Virus record (IMG/VR): IMGVR_UViG_3300022698_000267
Location: 163,575-227,574 of that record
Length of the DNA: 64,000 bases
Reading direction: 5' to 3' (one strand)
Origin: a virus
Shown here one piece after another: positions 1 through 9,009 of the stretch (the stretch's first letter is position 1; the number at the start of each line of letters is the position of its first letter). A program made the position numbers and the translations under genes. Below the pieces are notes generated by a model. It saw nothing but the letters and a program-made list of their open reading frames with translations, was not told the origin of the DNA and did not search any database.

Positions 1-392
1 TTGAGGACGTATTTGCAGGATGAGTAGAGGTCGCTGTCGATGTGTAGGAAAGCAACTTTATTGGGGTGTGTTTTTTTCCATTTGGGTAGGGTGTCTTGGA
101 AGAGGCCGACGTGTAGTTTTACGTTGTTTTCGACTTTGGGGATTTTAGTTTTGAAGTGGCCTTTTTTTAAACCCCAGCCGTCGAGGATCCAGTCTTCTGG
201 GAGTCCTTCGAAAGAGTCGAAGCCGTGGAAGGTTATATCTTTGCGGTCTCGAGCTAAGAGGTTTAGTGATACACCTTCGGAGACACCGAATTCCATGAAG
301 TATCCTTCGATTCTAGCCGATTTTAGGGCTGTTCTGAGGTTTAATCCTCTGTTGAGGGGTTGAACGTTTTTGAAAGTTTTATAGTTAAGCAT
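1..392 (-). CDS. TylF/FkbM-like SAM-dependent methyltransferase (3' end cut off)
   Basis: The reading frame starts at the ATG at 392 and runs off the left edge, so about 130 residues are visible. It shows a class I methyltransferase pattern: a glycine-containing SAM-binding strand (MEFGVSEGVSLN), then FHGFDSFEGLPEDW and HIDSDLYSS, the acidic motifs typical of the macrocin O-methyltransferase (TylF) group that methylates sugar hydroxyls. Its start overlaps the end of the upstream glycosyltransferase by 8 bases, so the two are probably translationally coupled. With the glycosyltransferase and the next methyltransferase it forms a small glycan-modification operon. The substrate is unknown. Codons here end in C more often than in most of the window. 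Confidence 0.75.
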   Translation of the reverse strand, partial: MLNYKTFKNVQPLNRGLNLRTALKSARIEGYFMEFGVSEGVSLNLLARDRKDITFHGFDSFEGLPEDWILDGWGLKKGHFKTKIPKVENNVKLHVGLFQDTLPKWKKTHPNKVAFLHIDSDLYSSCKYVL

Positions 393-1296
393 TGTTTTTC
401 CACCATTCTTCAACTTTTTTCATATTGACAGGATGTACATATGGTTTATCGTAATATTTTAGTTCCGGGGGTTGACAGTCGTCACTTCCGTATCTTATAA
501 AGTGGTTATGTTCTGAATGTAGGTGTCTGAAGCCCGCTTTTTCGTACCATGTTCCTTCTTTTGAGTACATTTGAGCGTTTAGAGGGTTTTTTGGGACTGT
601 AATATTCTTTAGTTTAAGATCTTTGACAGCTCTACCCATTCTTGTTTCGCAGTTTCCGAATTCTTGGGTAGTTCTTTCATAGGTTTTTAGAGGAATGAAA
701 TTTTCTTCGAAATGATCCATCATTTTTATGATAGCTTCTGTTCTACCAAGGAAGCCTAAAGAGTTGAAGCTTGTACTATTTTTGCGTTCCCAATAACCGG
801 TGGATAGAAGATCTCCGTCCTTCTCTTTTAATTCTTCCAGGAGCTCTAGTATGCCTTCTGGTTTTTCTATGATACAATCTCCATTTGTGCAATAGAGGTA
901 CTTGAATTCTCGCATGGTATTTACACCAAGTCTGATTAGCCAGAAGTATGGATATAGAACTCCGCTCCATCTGCTTCTGGGACCCATTACAAGAGCATTT
1001 ATTTTAGGGATTATTTCCGGATTTGGCATTTTTGAATCCCATGTGGTTTTAGGATTTACATCAAAATGGTTGTCATATGCCAATGTAATCCATGATTTTA
1101 ATTTAGAATGTGTTTCGATTGAAGCTTTAAGGAATCCTCTGTTTCCTGGATGAGAGACAATGACTATTCCAAGGTCTCTTAGATAGGGAAAAGCAATATT
1201 TTTATCACACCAAGTGTAGCGACGGGATAGATTTCTATAATCTTCCCTGCTCTTTTTATTCGTTATTGTCCTTAGATCTATTCTTCTAAATCCCAT
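385..1296 (-). CDS. Putative GT-A-like glycosyltransferase
   Basis: A 303-residue protein. Seen: a Rossmann-like start (LGIVIVSHPGNRGFLKASIETH), a central NGDCII segment after a hydrophobic stretch (FKYLYCTNGDCII) that could be the metal/nucleotide-sugar site of a GT-A fold, and a basic, aromatic C-terminus. The middle region resembles short family 2-like glycosyltransferases but no signature is clean enough to name a donor or acceptor. It abuts the CmcI-like methyltransferase upstream and overlaps the TylF-like methyltransferase downstream, so a role in building or decorating a glycan (virion, host surface or DNA) is inferred from context. Confidence 0.5.
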   Translation of the reverse strand: MGFRRIDLRTITNKKSREDYRNLSRRYTWCDKNIAFPYLRDLGIVIVSHPGNRGFLKASIETHSKLKSWITLAYDNHFDVNPKTTWDSKMPNPEIIPKINALVMGPRSRWSGVLYPYFWLIRLGVNTMREFKYLYCTNGDCIIEKPEGILELLEELKEKDGDLLSTGYWERKNSTSFNSLGFLGRTEAIIKMMDHFEENFIPLKTYERTTQEFGNCETRMGRAVKDLKLKNITVPKNPLNAQMYSKEGTWYEKAGFRHLHSEHNHFIRYGSDDCQPPELKYYDKPYVHPVNMKKVEEWWKNNA

Positions 1297-1926
1297 TTAA
1301 ATCCTCTTAAGATATCCATCAGGGTTGAAAGTGAATTCCAGTTTTTCGCATTTTTTGTCTGCTTCAAATTCCGTATTGTCTTTCATAAACGTTTTTAGTG
1401 CTTCCATCGGTCCCAAATCTTTGTATGCCCATGGAACAGGATTCCAAACATGGGTATCTTCAACGATAAGATAGGAACCAGTGGTAACCATTCTAGAGTA
1501 GATACTAAGTTCTTTCAGTACGTAGTCTTCTGAGTGCCAGGAATCCAGAAGAACCATTACAGACCCTTCTAATTTCTCTTCAACGGTTTTGACTATATTT
1601 GGATCTACACTTTCCCCTGTTAGGAAAGTTATTCTTTCGCTGGTGGGAATTGTATCGATTATGTCAGATTTCAAATTGCTTGAATCTTTGTCGATAGATA
1701 TAACTTGTCCATTTCCAATTAATTCGCAAATAGAAGCAAAGAATAAAGCAGAACCTCCATACCTTGTTCCTGTTTCTACTATAAAATCTGGACGAACTTT
1801 GGTAATTAATTCCTGAATAATCACCAAGTCACATGGATTCTTTTGAACATTAACTCCGAGCCAGTATGTATGTTCCCATAGTCTATTTTCCTCATAATAG
1901 ATGTGATATTCATCAGATACACTCAT
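1297..1926 (-). CDS. CmcI/rhamnosyl-type O-methyltransferase family protein
   Basis: A 209-residue class I SAM-dependent methyltransferase. The glycine motif VETGTRYGGSALFF followed by VISIDKDSSN, then MVLLDSWHSEDYVLKEL and YLIVEDTHVWNP, is the pattern of the cephalosporin hydroxylase/CmcI family, which includes sugar O-methyltransferases. Metal-binding acidic residues (D of LLDSWHS, ED of VEDTH) are present. It is the first gene of the leftward three-gene glycan operon, with a GGAG-type ribosome site upstream. Which hydroxyl it methylates cannot be read from sequence. Confidence 0.75.
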   Translation of the reverse strand: MSVSDEYHIYYEENRLWEHTYWLGVNVQKNPCDLVIIQELITKVRPDFIVETGTRYGGSALFFASICELIGNGQVISIDKDSSNLKSDIIDTIPTSERITFLTGESVDPNIVKTVEEKLEGSVMVLLDSWHSEDYVLKELSIYSRMVTTGSYLIVEDTHVWNPVPWAYKDLGPMEALKTFMKDNTEFEADKKCEKLEFTFNPDGYLKRI

Positions 1927-2106
1927 TATTTATCTCCTGTATGGACAATTCCATCAATGATTTAAGTATGATTTGCCAAATTAGATAGAAAACATTAATT
2001 AATGACAAAGACTGTTTATAAAGTTTTATTAAAAACATAGTGGAAAGGATTTTATTTTTCATTTTTCATCTTTCAGGGGAATATGAATGTTTCTATTAGA
2101 GGGAAG

Positions 2107-2129
2107 AAAGGTTAATATCTAACCTTTTT
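2107..2129 (+). terminator. Hairpin with T-tract in the leader of the ADP-ribosyltransferase-like gene
   Basis: AAAGGTTA (2107-2114) and TAACCTTT (2120-2127) pair perfectly over 8 bp around a 5-base loop, and the 3' arm runs into TTTTT. It looks like an intrinsic terminator but lies only 12 bases before the ATG at 2142, with leftward genes behind it, so it may act as an attenuator or leader structure. Confidence 0.45.
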
Positions 2130-2141
2130 GAATAGGATGAT

Positions 2142-3041
2142 ATGGCTACTAGAAAAAAATTGTCACCAAAGGTTGAAAAGGTTATGAAAAAGACAGATGA
2201 ATCACCGGATATTGAAAGAAATGTTGTTTGGGATGGTGATAATTCCCAAGAAATCCCTCAAAATCCAGAATTTACTGTTCAAATAACCTCTGAAGAGTCC
2301 AGAAAGGCATTAGTACAGCTTTTGGAGGCTGATTTTCATATTGGAGACAGGAAACAATGGACATACAATGAATATTCCAGGAAATTTCCTGGAATGCAAG
2401 GATTAACAAGTCTGGAAAAGGATGTTATACAAGATTACATCGATGAAATAGGTTTCAGAGACATTCTTAACAGTTCGATAAAGACTCCTGGATTTAATGA
2501 AGAAGATGTAGCTTCTATGGATTCCGCTATAAATAAATCGGAAGGTATCTCTACAAGATTGACGGTGTATAAAGGGATACAAGTAGACTTTCATGACATA
2601 ATTGATAGGAAATTGAGAGTTGGAGAGACCTTTATGGATTTAGGCTTTGCTTCTGTAGCTTTAAAACCAGATGCAGTGACCAATCTTATGTGGAAAAACA
2701 ATTCAGAAACAAATATGTTAGAATTTGGCACCATTTTTAAGATAGATTTGCCAGTAGGTACGAAAGTTCTTGCTATTAACTCCTCTGATTTCGAATTACT
2801 TCTTCCTAGAGAAATGGAATTTGAGGTTCTTGAGAACATGATAATAGACATACGAGAAAAGAGAGATTTGGTACCAAGAAGAATATTCGAATATTTGAAG
2901 ATGTTGGAAATGAAAATGGGTGGAGTTGTTCCAGAAGATGCATCAAAAATGCGTTTACTATATCTTCGGGCACTACCAAATGATAATCAATTGACTAAGG
3001 ACTTTTATTCTAAAAAAATAAGGCCACGAGGTCAATTCTAG
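2142..3041 (+). CDS. ADP-ribosyltransferase-like protein with altered catalytic triad
   Basis: A 299-residue protein whose middle matches the ADP-ribosyltransferase exoenzyme fold (PF03496-type, R-S-E class): STRLTVYKGI (first motif near residue 144), ETFMDLGFASVALKP (S motif, S171) and SSDFELLLPREMEFEV (E motif, E218 followed by the usual LLPR). These enzymes transfer ADP-ribose from NAD+ to proteins. Here the usual Arg of the first motif is Lys144, S-T-S reads S-V-A, and E-x-E reads D216-F-E218, so only the invariant catalytic Glu is clearly kept. It may be a divergent enzyme or an inactive relative. The N-terminal 50 residues are polar and probably flexible. Phage ARTs such as T4 Alt or Mod modify host proteins, but no target can be inferred here. 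Confidence 0.6.
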   Translation: MATRKKLSPKVEKVMKKTDESPDIERNVVWDGDNSQEIPQNPEFTVQITSEESRKALVQLLEADFHIGDRKQWTYNEYSRKFPGMQGLTSLEKDVIQDYIDEIGFRDILNSSIKTPGFNEEDVASMDSAINKSEGISTRLTVYKGIQVDFHDIIDRKLRVGETFMDLGFASVALKPDAVTNLMWKNNSETNMLEFGTIFKIDLPVGTKVLAINSSDFELLLPREMEFEVLENMIIDIREKRDLVPRRIFEYLKMLEMKMGGVVPEDASKMRLLYLRALPNDNQLTKDFYSKKIRPRGQF

Positions 3042-3048
3042 GAGATAC

Positions 3049-3249
3049 ATGATGTGGCAGAACACTTACTCAAGATTTATGTGGGATGATGAAGAGATGT
3101 TGGTTTTTGGTCAATGTTCTGATTGCATAAAGAAGTTTCCTGATAAGCTTGGGTGTGAACCATTTTCAGAATCTATTCCTGCCAAGTACAAAGGGCCTGT
3201 TGACTTTGAACCATGTCCTCATTTTAACAATGGAATTTTCCATATTTAG
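3049..3249 (+). CDS. Small Cys-containing protein of unknown function
   Basis: A 66-residue protein following the ART-like gene by 7 bases, with a GGAG site. Its CSDC pair, later GCEP and PCPH motifs give four cysteines and a histidine that could bind zinc. I do not recognise the family. The ATG at 3049 is preceded by AGGAGATAC and is the natural start. Confidence 0.55.
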   Translation: MMWQNTYSRFMWDDEEMLVFGQCSDCIKKFPDKLGCEPFSESIPAKYKGPVDFEPCPHFNNGIFHI

Positions 3250-3255
3250 GAGACT

Positions 3256-3402
3256 ATGATGTTGAGTTGGGTTTGTCCTGTTTGCAAAACTGTACATAAC
3301 TCCGAGTGTGATAGCCTTTCTAATTTTGATTTTCTTTGCTTGGAATGTAAAGAGAAATTTGAATCAGCAAAGGTGTTTTGGACTTACAAACCAAGGAAAT
3401 GA
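3256..3402 (+). CDS. Zinc-ribbon microprotein
   Basis: A 48-residue frame starting at the ATG at 3256, with AGGAGAC just upstream. Two CxxC knuckles (CPVC and CLEC, about 20 residues apart) plus an extra Cys make a classic small zinc ribbon. It is the last gene of the short rightward run that starts with the ART-like gene. Function unknown. Confidence 0.55.
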   Translation: MMLSWVCPVCKTVHNSECDSLSNFDFLCLECKEKFESAKVFWTYKPRK

Positions 3403-3492
3403 AAGCAATTCTATTGCAACCAATGACAATGGGTCCAATTGCTAATTGAATCGCCTACATTCCTTTCTACGTTGGTTACATGAGGAAATTAG
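3403..3492. other. Structured gap between convergent genes, possible third copy of a repeated element
   Basis: This 90-base gap separates convergent genes. It contains AGCAATT...AATTGCT and CAATTAGCAATTG inverted repeats that could terminate both transcripts. Read on the minus strand, 3445-3473 carries CCAACGTAGAAAGGAATG followed by TAGGCGATTC. This aligns with the loop and 3' arm of the element at 61735-61836, which has CCAACGTAGAAGGTGTTACA followed by GGCGTTTC. The match is partial, so homology is tentative. Confidence 0.35.
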
Positions 3493-3768
3493 TTAAGTTT
3501 CTTCACTTAAATCTTTTAGAATATCATGGAATAGCTCAGAAGATTCTTTGTCAATAAACTTGTCGTACTTAGAACATATAGAACATGACACCAATAAGCT
3601 CAGAGGAATTTTATCATCCTCTTCCATTGGGTCATTCATCAGAATTTGATTTAGGATTTGTCCATTACTAAGGAGTTGTAAACGCATTCCGATCACATGA
3701 GCACCACAAGCCTCTCCAACGCAAGGTCCTCCAACATCTGGACAGAATTTTATAAACCCTTTATTCAT
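3493..3768 (-). CDS. Small Cys-rich protein of unknown function
   Basis: A 91-residue protein at the end of a leftward three-gene run. Seven cysteines include GGPCVGEACGAH near the N-terminus and CSICSKYD near the middle, suggesting a zinc or metal site. The start overlaps the stop of the upstream frame by 8 bases, so translation is probably coupled. No family recognised. Confidence 0.5.
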   Translation of the reverse strand: MNKGFIKFCPDVGGPCVGEACGAHVIGMRLQLLSNGQILNQILMNDPMEEDDKIPLSLLVSCSICSKYDKFIDKESSELFHDILKDLSEET

Positions 3769-3961
3769 TTTCTTCCTTTTCTAATAATAGAAATAAAGGT
3801 CCACTTTCGTTTTCTCTTTTCGCACTTTTAATGAGAAAATTCAGCTCTTTATAAAGAATATTTATTCTTTCCTTTATTTCAGCATTGGTTTTCTTGAAAT
3901 TAAATCTATTCTTACTAATTAAGTAAACAAGTAGAAAGAATTTTTTAATTTTTAGGGTCAT
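3761..3961 (-). CDS. Small basic protein of unknown function
   Basis: About 66 residues from the ATG at 3961, lysine-rich with a hydrophobic start (KIKKFFLLVYLI) and an acidic end. An in-frame ATG at 3997 would add 12 residues, but the 3961 start overlaps the upstream stop by only 17 bases and fits coupled translation better. No good ribosome site precedes either. Unrecognised and could be weakly expressed. Confidence 0.35.
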   Translation of the reverse strand: MTLKIKKFFLLVYLISKNRFNFKKTNAEIKERINILYKELNFLIKSAKRENESGPLFLLLEKEENE

Positions 3962-4583
3962 CAACAATTTCTGGTTTAAGAACTTCTTTTTTATCATTAT
4001 CTTTGCTAGGCTTCTCGGCAGTTTTTGCTTTCTTTCCCTTTTCAGTAGACTTTTTGGAAGTTATGGGTTCAATAATTTCCGTTTTTTTCTTTGCTTCGAT
4101 TGGAGCTGGGGTTATAACATTTCTCATTTTTGTTTTTTCAATTTCTCTGTTTAGTCCATCAACAAAGTCAGACATTGGTGTGTTATTTGGGAATAGAAAA
4201 TGCATATGTCCATCTTCGAATTTCAAACATATCAAGCAATCTACTACTTTTCTTCCTTCACAGGCAGATGTTCCTTCCAAATCTAACACTCTATCTAACA
4301 TAAATTCTTTGATATTCATTGGCACCACCCTCCCATCTTCCATTGCACATGGAACTAAATGAAGAATATTACGTTCATGTTCAGGAATACTAATTAGAAC
4401 AGAGAAATTCCTGTCATTTTCGCCGATTAATCCTGGTCTTTCTCCAGATTTTAGAACCTCTTTTACCTCCTCCCAGATTTTTTGTATTTGTGGAGTATAT
4501 TTTGTTTCATACGTTCCAGATCCAAACCACCCTCCAAGAGGTTCGAAATACTCTAATTCAACAAATATAGCATTGTTTTCCAT
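3945..4583 (-). CDS. Hypothetical protein with Lys-rich disordered tail
   Basis: A 212-residue protein located just after gyrA in the leftward operon. Residues 1-155 look globular. The last 50 or so are rich in Lys, Glu, Pro and Thr and are probably disordered, as is common in nucleic-acid-associated phage proteins. Residue runs such as CLICLKFEDGHMHFLF suggest a beta-sandwich core. I do not recognise it. Position suggests co-transcription with gyrA. Confidence 0.55.
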   Translation of the reverse strand: MENNAIFVELEYFEPLGGWFGSGTYETKYTPQIQKIWEEVKEVLKSGERPGLIGENDRNFSVLISIPEHERNILHLVPCAMEDGRVVPMNIKEFMLDRVLDLEGTSACEGRKVVDCLICLKFEDGHMHFLFPNNTPMSDFVDGLNREIEKTKMRNVITPAPIEAKKKTEIIEPITSKKSTEKGKKAKTAEKPSKDNDKKEVLKPEIVDDPKN

Positions 4584-4597
4584 TTATTCGACTCCTT

Positions 4598-7048
4598 CTA
4601 AATAACATTTACATCACAAACTTCTCCATTGACGTTATCCTTATCATTCATATTCACAATTTTTGTACCAATAGAATATCTATTACGTATTGGTATATCT
4701 GAAATTTTCATCGACATTGTTGCATTTCCAGAAGTTAAGATTGTTACCCTGGAATCCTCTGTTACACACACGGCTCCTGCTATTTCTTTTTCTGGTTCAT
4801 CCACTTTTAATAATGATAAACCAACTGACCCTCTGTTGGCAATTTTGAATTGCTCAATTTTTACTCTTCTTCCAAATCCATTTCTGGATACAGAAAATAT
4901 TGAATGTTCATCGTCGTATACGACTTTTCCCATACTTATGATTTCATCACTGCCTTTCAAATTCATCCCTAAGAATCCCATAGCAGATCTGGTGGTTTTT
5001 ATCTCTTTTATTTTCCCACAATTTAGGATTAAAACCATTGAATTTCTACTAACAAACATTATGTAGTCAGAGTCTGTAACTTCTTCCACTCCTAATAATT
5101 TATCATTATCCCTTAATGTTATAGCTTCAAGTCCTTGAACTACTTTTTTGCCTCGAAATAATGACATTGGAGATTTCTTTATGTAGCCATTTTTTGTTGC
5201 AAAGAAAAGATTTGTATCTTTTGCCTCTTCTGGTTTATAATGGGTTATGGAAGTTACGAATTCGGAATTTGTTTCAAATGGGTTTTTTCCAACTTTTTGT
5301 ATATCGATTAAACCAGATATATGTTTTCCTTTAGCAGATCTACTCATTAGTGGAATATCTTCAACATTTAATATGAAGTATTTTCCAGTATTTGTAAATA
5401 GAAGTAGTTCATCATTTGAATCCACAGATATCATTGTTTTAATTAGATCTGAACCATGAACTATCCCTTTTCCACCCCTTTTTTGTGTTGGATACTCTGA
5501 AGCATTGGTGGTTTTAATATACCCTCTAGATGTTAGGGTAATTATTAATTTGGCAGAATCTAGTAATATTTTTTCTTTTTGGTCTTCAACTTCCTCTTCA
5601 TTTAGGATTTTGGTTCTTCTTGGTCTTCCGTACTCATTCTTTATTTCCAACATTTCATCATTTATGGTTTTATCTAATTGCTCTTCCTCATCAATAATAG
5701 AATTAAGTTCCTTAACTCTTTTTGTAGCATTTTCATGCTCTTCTTTTATCTTCTTGTTTTCTATTTTTGTGAGTCTTTGTAAGGAAAGTCCTAAGATGGC
5801 TTTTGTTTGTTTCTCACTGGTTTTAAATTTCTTTTGTATCTTTTGTTTTGCTATTTCAGAATCATCTGATTTTCTAACAATAGCAATAATTTCGTCAATA
5901 TTTTTTGCTGCAATCTGCAAACCTTCTAATATATGCATTCTTTGCTGCAATTTTCTGGCTTCAAAGGCAGATCTCCTAAGAATTATATCTCTTCTGTGAT
6001 CTATAAATGCTTCTATATAGTCTTTCAAATTTATTTGCTTTGGTTTATTGTCACTAACACATAGCATGTTAATGCTAAATGATGCTTCCAATGGAGTGTG
6101 TTTGTACAAACCATCTACGATGACTTTTTCCTGACTATTTCTCTTTAAACTAAGAACAATCCTGATTCCATTTCTATCCGATTCATCCCTAATCTCAGAA
6201 ATTTCGGAAATACCCTTCTCAGTTACATAATGTCCTATTTTTTCAATCAAAGTAGTTTTATTAACAGAATATGGAATTTCCTTTATAACAATAGACTTGG
6301 TTCCATCTGGATTTGTTTCTATGTTAACAACTCCATTGATTTTTATACTTCCACGTCCAGTTTTATATGTTTCTGAGATGGAGTCATTTACAAAAATAAC
6401 TCCTCCAGTTGGAAAGTCAGGACCCTTGACAATTTTGCATAAATCTTCTATTGTTATTGCAGGATTTTTAATAGTAGCTATTATTGCATCTACTAATTCA
6501 TTCAGGTTATGTGGTGGAATACTGGTGGCCATCCCTACTGCTATTCCAGAGGTTCCATTTAAAAGGAGATTAGGTATTCTGGTCGGAAGTATTTCTGGTT
6601 CTACAGTGCTACTATCGTAATTTTCTCTATAATCTACGGTTTCTTCGTTGAGATCCTTTGTAAATTCATCTGCTATTTTTTGTAATCTGCATTCAGTATA
6701 TCTCATTGCTGCAGGTTTATCACCATCTACAGACCCTATATTTCCTTGACCATCAACCAAGGCACTTTGCATGTTGAAATCTTGTGCCATTCGTATCAGG
6801 GCATCATATATGGCTCCGTCACTATGTGGATGGTATTTACCTATAACATCACCAACTATTCTAGCGGATTTTTTAAAAGGCTTGTCGTATCTATTGCCCA
6901 ATTCTGTCATTGCATAGATAATTCTTCTGTGTACTGGTTTTAACCCATCTCTAATACTTGGAATAGTCCTTCCTACAATTACATTCATCGAGTAGTTCAG
7001 ATACGATTTTTCAATTTCTTCTTTTATGTCGACGTCGGTACTAGGCAT
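4598..7048 (-). CDS. gyrA: DNA gyrase subunit A
   Basis: An 816-residue type IIA topoisomerase A subunit: winged-helix breakage-reunion domain with AMRYTE (catalytic Tyr117), tower and coiled-coil, then a C-terminal beta-pinwheel. The GyrA box TQKRGGKG (521-528) is present, which marks gyrase (negative supercoiling) rather than topoisomerase IV. The quinolone-binding stretch reads [10 protein letters not shown], so the residue aligned with E. coli Ser83 is Gly78, while the Asp87 equivalent (Asp82) is kept. It would act with the phage GyrB encoded at 15747, about 9 kb away on the opposite strand, during replication of a very long genome. An ATACTAAA motif lies about 45 bases upstream of the ATG. 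Confidence 0.95.
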   Translation of the reverse strand: MPSTDVDIKEEIEKSYLNYSMNVIVGRTIPSIRDGLKPVHRRIIYAMTELGNRYDKPFKKSARIVGDVIGKYHPHSDGAIYDALIRMAQDFNMQSALVDGQGNIGSVDGDKPAAMRYTECRLQKIADEFTKDLNEETVDYRENYDSSTVEPEILPTRIPNLLLNGTSGIAVGMATSIPPHNLNELVDAIIATIKNPAITIEDLCKIVKGPDFPTGGVIFVNDSISETYKTGRGSIKINGVVNIETNPDGTKSIVIKEIPYSVNKTTLIEKIGHYVTEKGISEISEIRDESDRNGIRIVLSLKRNSQEKVIVDGLYKHTPLEASFSINMLCVSDNKPKQINLKDYIEAFIDHRRDIILRRSAFEARKLQQRMHILEGLQIAAKNIDEIIAIVRKSDDSEIAKQKIQKKFKTSEKQTKAILGLSLQRLTKIENKKIKEEHENATKRVKELNSIIDEEEQLDKTINDEMLEIKNEYGRPRRTKILNEEEVEDQKEKILLDSAKLIITLTSRGYIKTTNASEYPTQKRGGKGIVHGSDLIKTMISVDSNDELLLFTNTGKYFILNVEDIPLMSRSAKGKHISGLIDIQKVGKNPFETNSEFVTSITHYKPEEAKDTNLFFATKNGYIKKSPMSLFRGKKVVQGLEAITLRDNDKLLGVEEVTDSDYIMFVSRNSMVLILNCGKIKEIKTTRSAMGFLGMNLKGSDEIISMGKVVYDDEHSIFSVSRNGFGRRVKIEQFKIANRGSVGLSLLKVDEPEKEIAGAVCVTEDSRVTILTSGNATMSMKISDIPIRNRYSIGTKIVNMNDKDNVNGEVCDVNVI

Positions 7049-7091
7049 TTTTGTCCCTTAATTTATACAACATTATCATTCTTTAATTGTT

Positions 7092-7099
7092 TTTAGTAT
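7092..7099 (-). promoter_or_regulatory. ATACTAAA promoter-like motif upstream of gyrA
   Basis: Minus-strand ATACTAAA, context AATATACTAAAAACAATT, overlapping the stop of the upstream gene and about 45 bases before the gyrA ATG. It is one of about 16 copies in the window. Confidence 0.45.
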
Positions 7100-8964
7100 A
7101 TTCCTTGATTAATCTGAAGATTATAGACTTGACCATTTTTAAGACTGGCTAGTTTCACTTCATCTGAGAAGTACATAGCTTGTATTGATTCTATAGTAAT
7201 TTCCTGCATTGTGTGAGCTGCCAACTTTAAGAATCCATTATCATCCACTTTATAAACTAGAAGTCCTGGTATAGATTCTAACACACAGTAAACAAGGTTT
7301 TGATAAGCATAGACTTTAATATAGTTATTGTTACCAGTACCTCCATCCCAAAGATTTGAATCTACAAATACTGGTCGTTTTGTAATTGAATCTATTTTGA
7401 ATGAAAATAGGCCTTGTTGTCCTCCTGCTATAAATAAGAAATGATTGGAAGTTGTCATATCCTTCGATTGAATTAGTCCATATGAGTATCCATTGTGTGC
7501 TTGCAATTCATATACTCCATTAGTACTTTCAACGTAGAAGGTGTGGATGTAATATCCTCCGTCTGATATTCTATATAGGAAACCTTCTACTGCAACATAC
7601 TTCTTTGCAGATGGATATGAATATGTCATTCTATTTGTGTTAAGAAGGCTTATCCCCCCATCTGGATAAGTTAAAAGGTGATGTATAAACGCATCTGAAG
7701 ATTCTATAAAAAATCTCGAACTATAATTTGCAATGGCAGAACTTGGCTTGCTACCAATGTCATATAAATCTAATGGTTCTAAGGTTCCATTGTTCGTTTG
7801 AAAAGTTAACAAACCTCCCCCATTAAACAAAGTCGTTGTCGTTTCGTAACCATGCCATAGTACAAAAACCATAGTATTTACTGTTAAAACATCTAGCATT
7901 TTAACATTTCCATATGACCTTTTAGCTTTAGGATGCTCTTGAATAAAATTTTTAATTTGTGTATTGTCTATTGTTGTAAGAGTGTTGTTAGTGTCTATTC
8001 TATGATAGATTAAATCTGCATCTCCTCCAGATATAGAAGAAGCTGCTAAAACATTTCTCCCATTACATTTGAATGTTTCTAATGTTTCAGTTGTCTCATC
8101 TATTAGCAATGTTCCATCGACTAGTTCTGCTGCTAATGTTCCATAGGGTGCTTCTAGACTAGCGCTTGAGCTTGCAGAACTACTTGATGTAGAAGAACTT
8201 GAACTACTTTTAGAAGAACTTGAACTACTTTTAGAAGAACTTGAACTACTTTTAGAAGAAGCAGAACTGCTTGAACTGCTTGATTTTGAAGAAGAACTAC
8301 TCGAGCTTGAAGAAGAACTACTTGACGGTACTATTATTTCTATTGGTACACATAATCCTACAAGTTCAGCATCTGACATTTCTAGTGGATTCCAAGGTCT
8401 CCCTGCAATTTTATCGTATGAACTGTCAGTTTCACAAACTTCTTTATACTCTAATTCTGCACCAGCAGTGCCCTTCTTCCACAGTCCTCCAAGCTTTCCA
8501 AGAAGATTAAGAGTAGTGAGAACCAATTGACAATTAAGTCCAGCCAGTGGAATGGGACAGTCTGCTTCTAAATCTGCTAAAACCCATGAATAAGGACAGG
8601 CTCCACCTTGCAATTTTGGACAAACTAGAGGATCATACTTATACACGGCATCCCCGTATATTATAGTTTCCAATCTTTGACATAAGGATACAAATCCTGC
8701 ATAAGGACATACGTGTTCTTTTCCAGGTAGTAAATCAATATTATAATCTTTTCTATTGTTTTGAACTGGACATTGTCCAAAACATGTTGATCTGCATCCT
8801 GGACAATGTTCACGACAGAAACCCATTTCTCCATATTCACCAAAACCCATACCAATGTTCCCATCGAAATCTACCATGGATCCACCAATGGGTCTAAAAC
8901 TACCTTTTTTTGTCAAAGACCATATAGGATAATTATCTTTGTGACTCCAGAACGAAAAAGGCAT
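7093..8964 (-). CDS. Cys-rich, poly-serine-linked beta-propeller protein
   Basis: A 623-residue modular protein. Residues 1-205 hold 13 cysteines (dense start CREHCPGCRSTCFGQC) and look disulfide- or metal-stabilised. Residues 213-269 are almost pure serine broken by Lys, Ala and Thr. Residues 275-623 form repeated blades with phrases such as NYIKVYAYQNLVYCVLE and HFLFIAGGQQGLFSF, typical of LVIVD or lactonase-like beta-propellers. No signal peptide is evident. Poly-serine linkers usually connect extracellular binding or catalytic modules, so a virion surface or adhesin role is plausible but inferred. The end of the gene carries the promoter-like motif of gyrA. Confidence 0.55.
   Translation of the reverse strand: MPFSFWSHKDNYPIWSLTKKGSFRPIGGSMVDFDGNIGMGFGEYGEMGFCREHCPGCRSTCFGQCPVQNNRKDYNIDLLPGKEHVCPYAGFVSLCQRLETIIYGDAVYKYDPLVCPKLQGGACPYSWVLADLEADCPIPLAGLNCQLVLTTLNLLGKLGGLWKKGTAGAELEYKEVCETDSSYDKIAGRPWNPLEMSDAELVGLCVPIEIIVPSSSSSSSSSSSSSKSSSSSSSASSKSSSSSSKSSSSSSKSSSSSSTSSSSASSSASLEAPYGTLAAELVDGTLLIDETTETLETFKCNGRNVLAASSISGGDADLIYHRIDTNNTLTTIDNTQIKNFIQEHPKAKRSYGNVKMLDVLTVNTMVFVLWHGYETTTTLFNGGGLLTFQTNNGTLEPLDLYDIGSKPSSAIANYSSRFFIESSDAFIHHLLTYPDGGISLLNTNRMTYSYPSAKKYVAVEGFLYRISDGGYYIHTFYVESTNGVYELQAHNGYSYGLIQSKDMTTSNHFLFIAGGQQGLFSFKIDSITKRPVFVDSNLWDGGTGNNNYIKVYAYQNLVYCVLESIPGLLVYKVDDNGFLKLAAHTMQEITIESIQAMYFSDEVKLASLKNGQVYNLQINQGIY
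8186..8257. repeat. 21-base tandem repeat encoding the poly-serine linker
   Basis: Three near-perfect 21-base units (GAACTTGAACTACTTTTAGAA on the plus strand) inside the poly-serine segment. Mixed TCT, TCA and AGT codons with repeated AAA suggest expansion by duplication of a unit rather than slippage of one codon. Confidence 0.8.
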
Positions 8965-9009
8965 TACAGTATAACACTCCTTATTATTCGTAATCTTTGT
9001 TAAAGGTTT

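Noticed and set aside
40-363. Plus-strand open frame at the left edge
   Set aside because: The minus strand of the same region encodes a recognisable methyltransferase; the plus-strand frame shows no family features.
8271-8510. Plus-strand frame opposite the poly-serine gene
   Set aside because: Low-complexity leucine content is explained by antisense reading of serine and cysteine codons.
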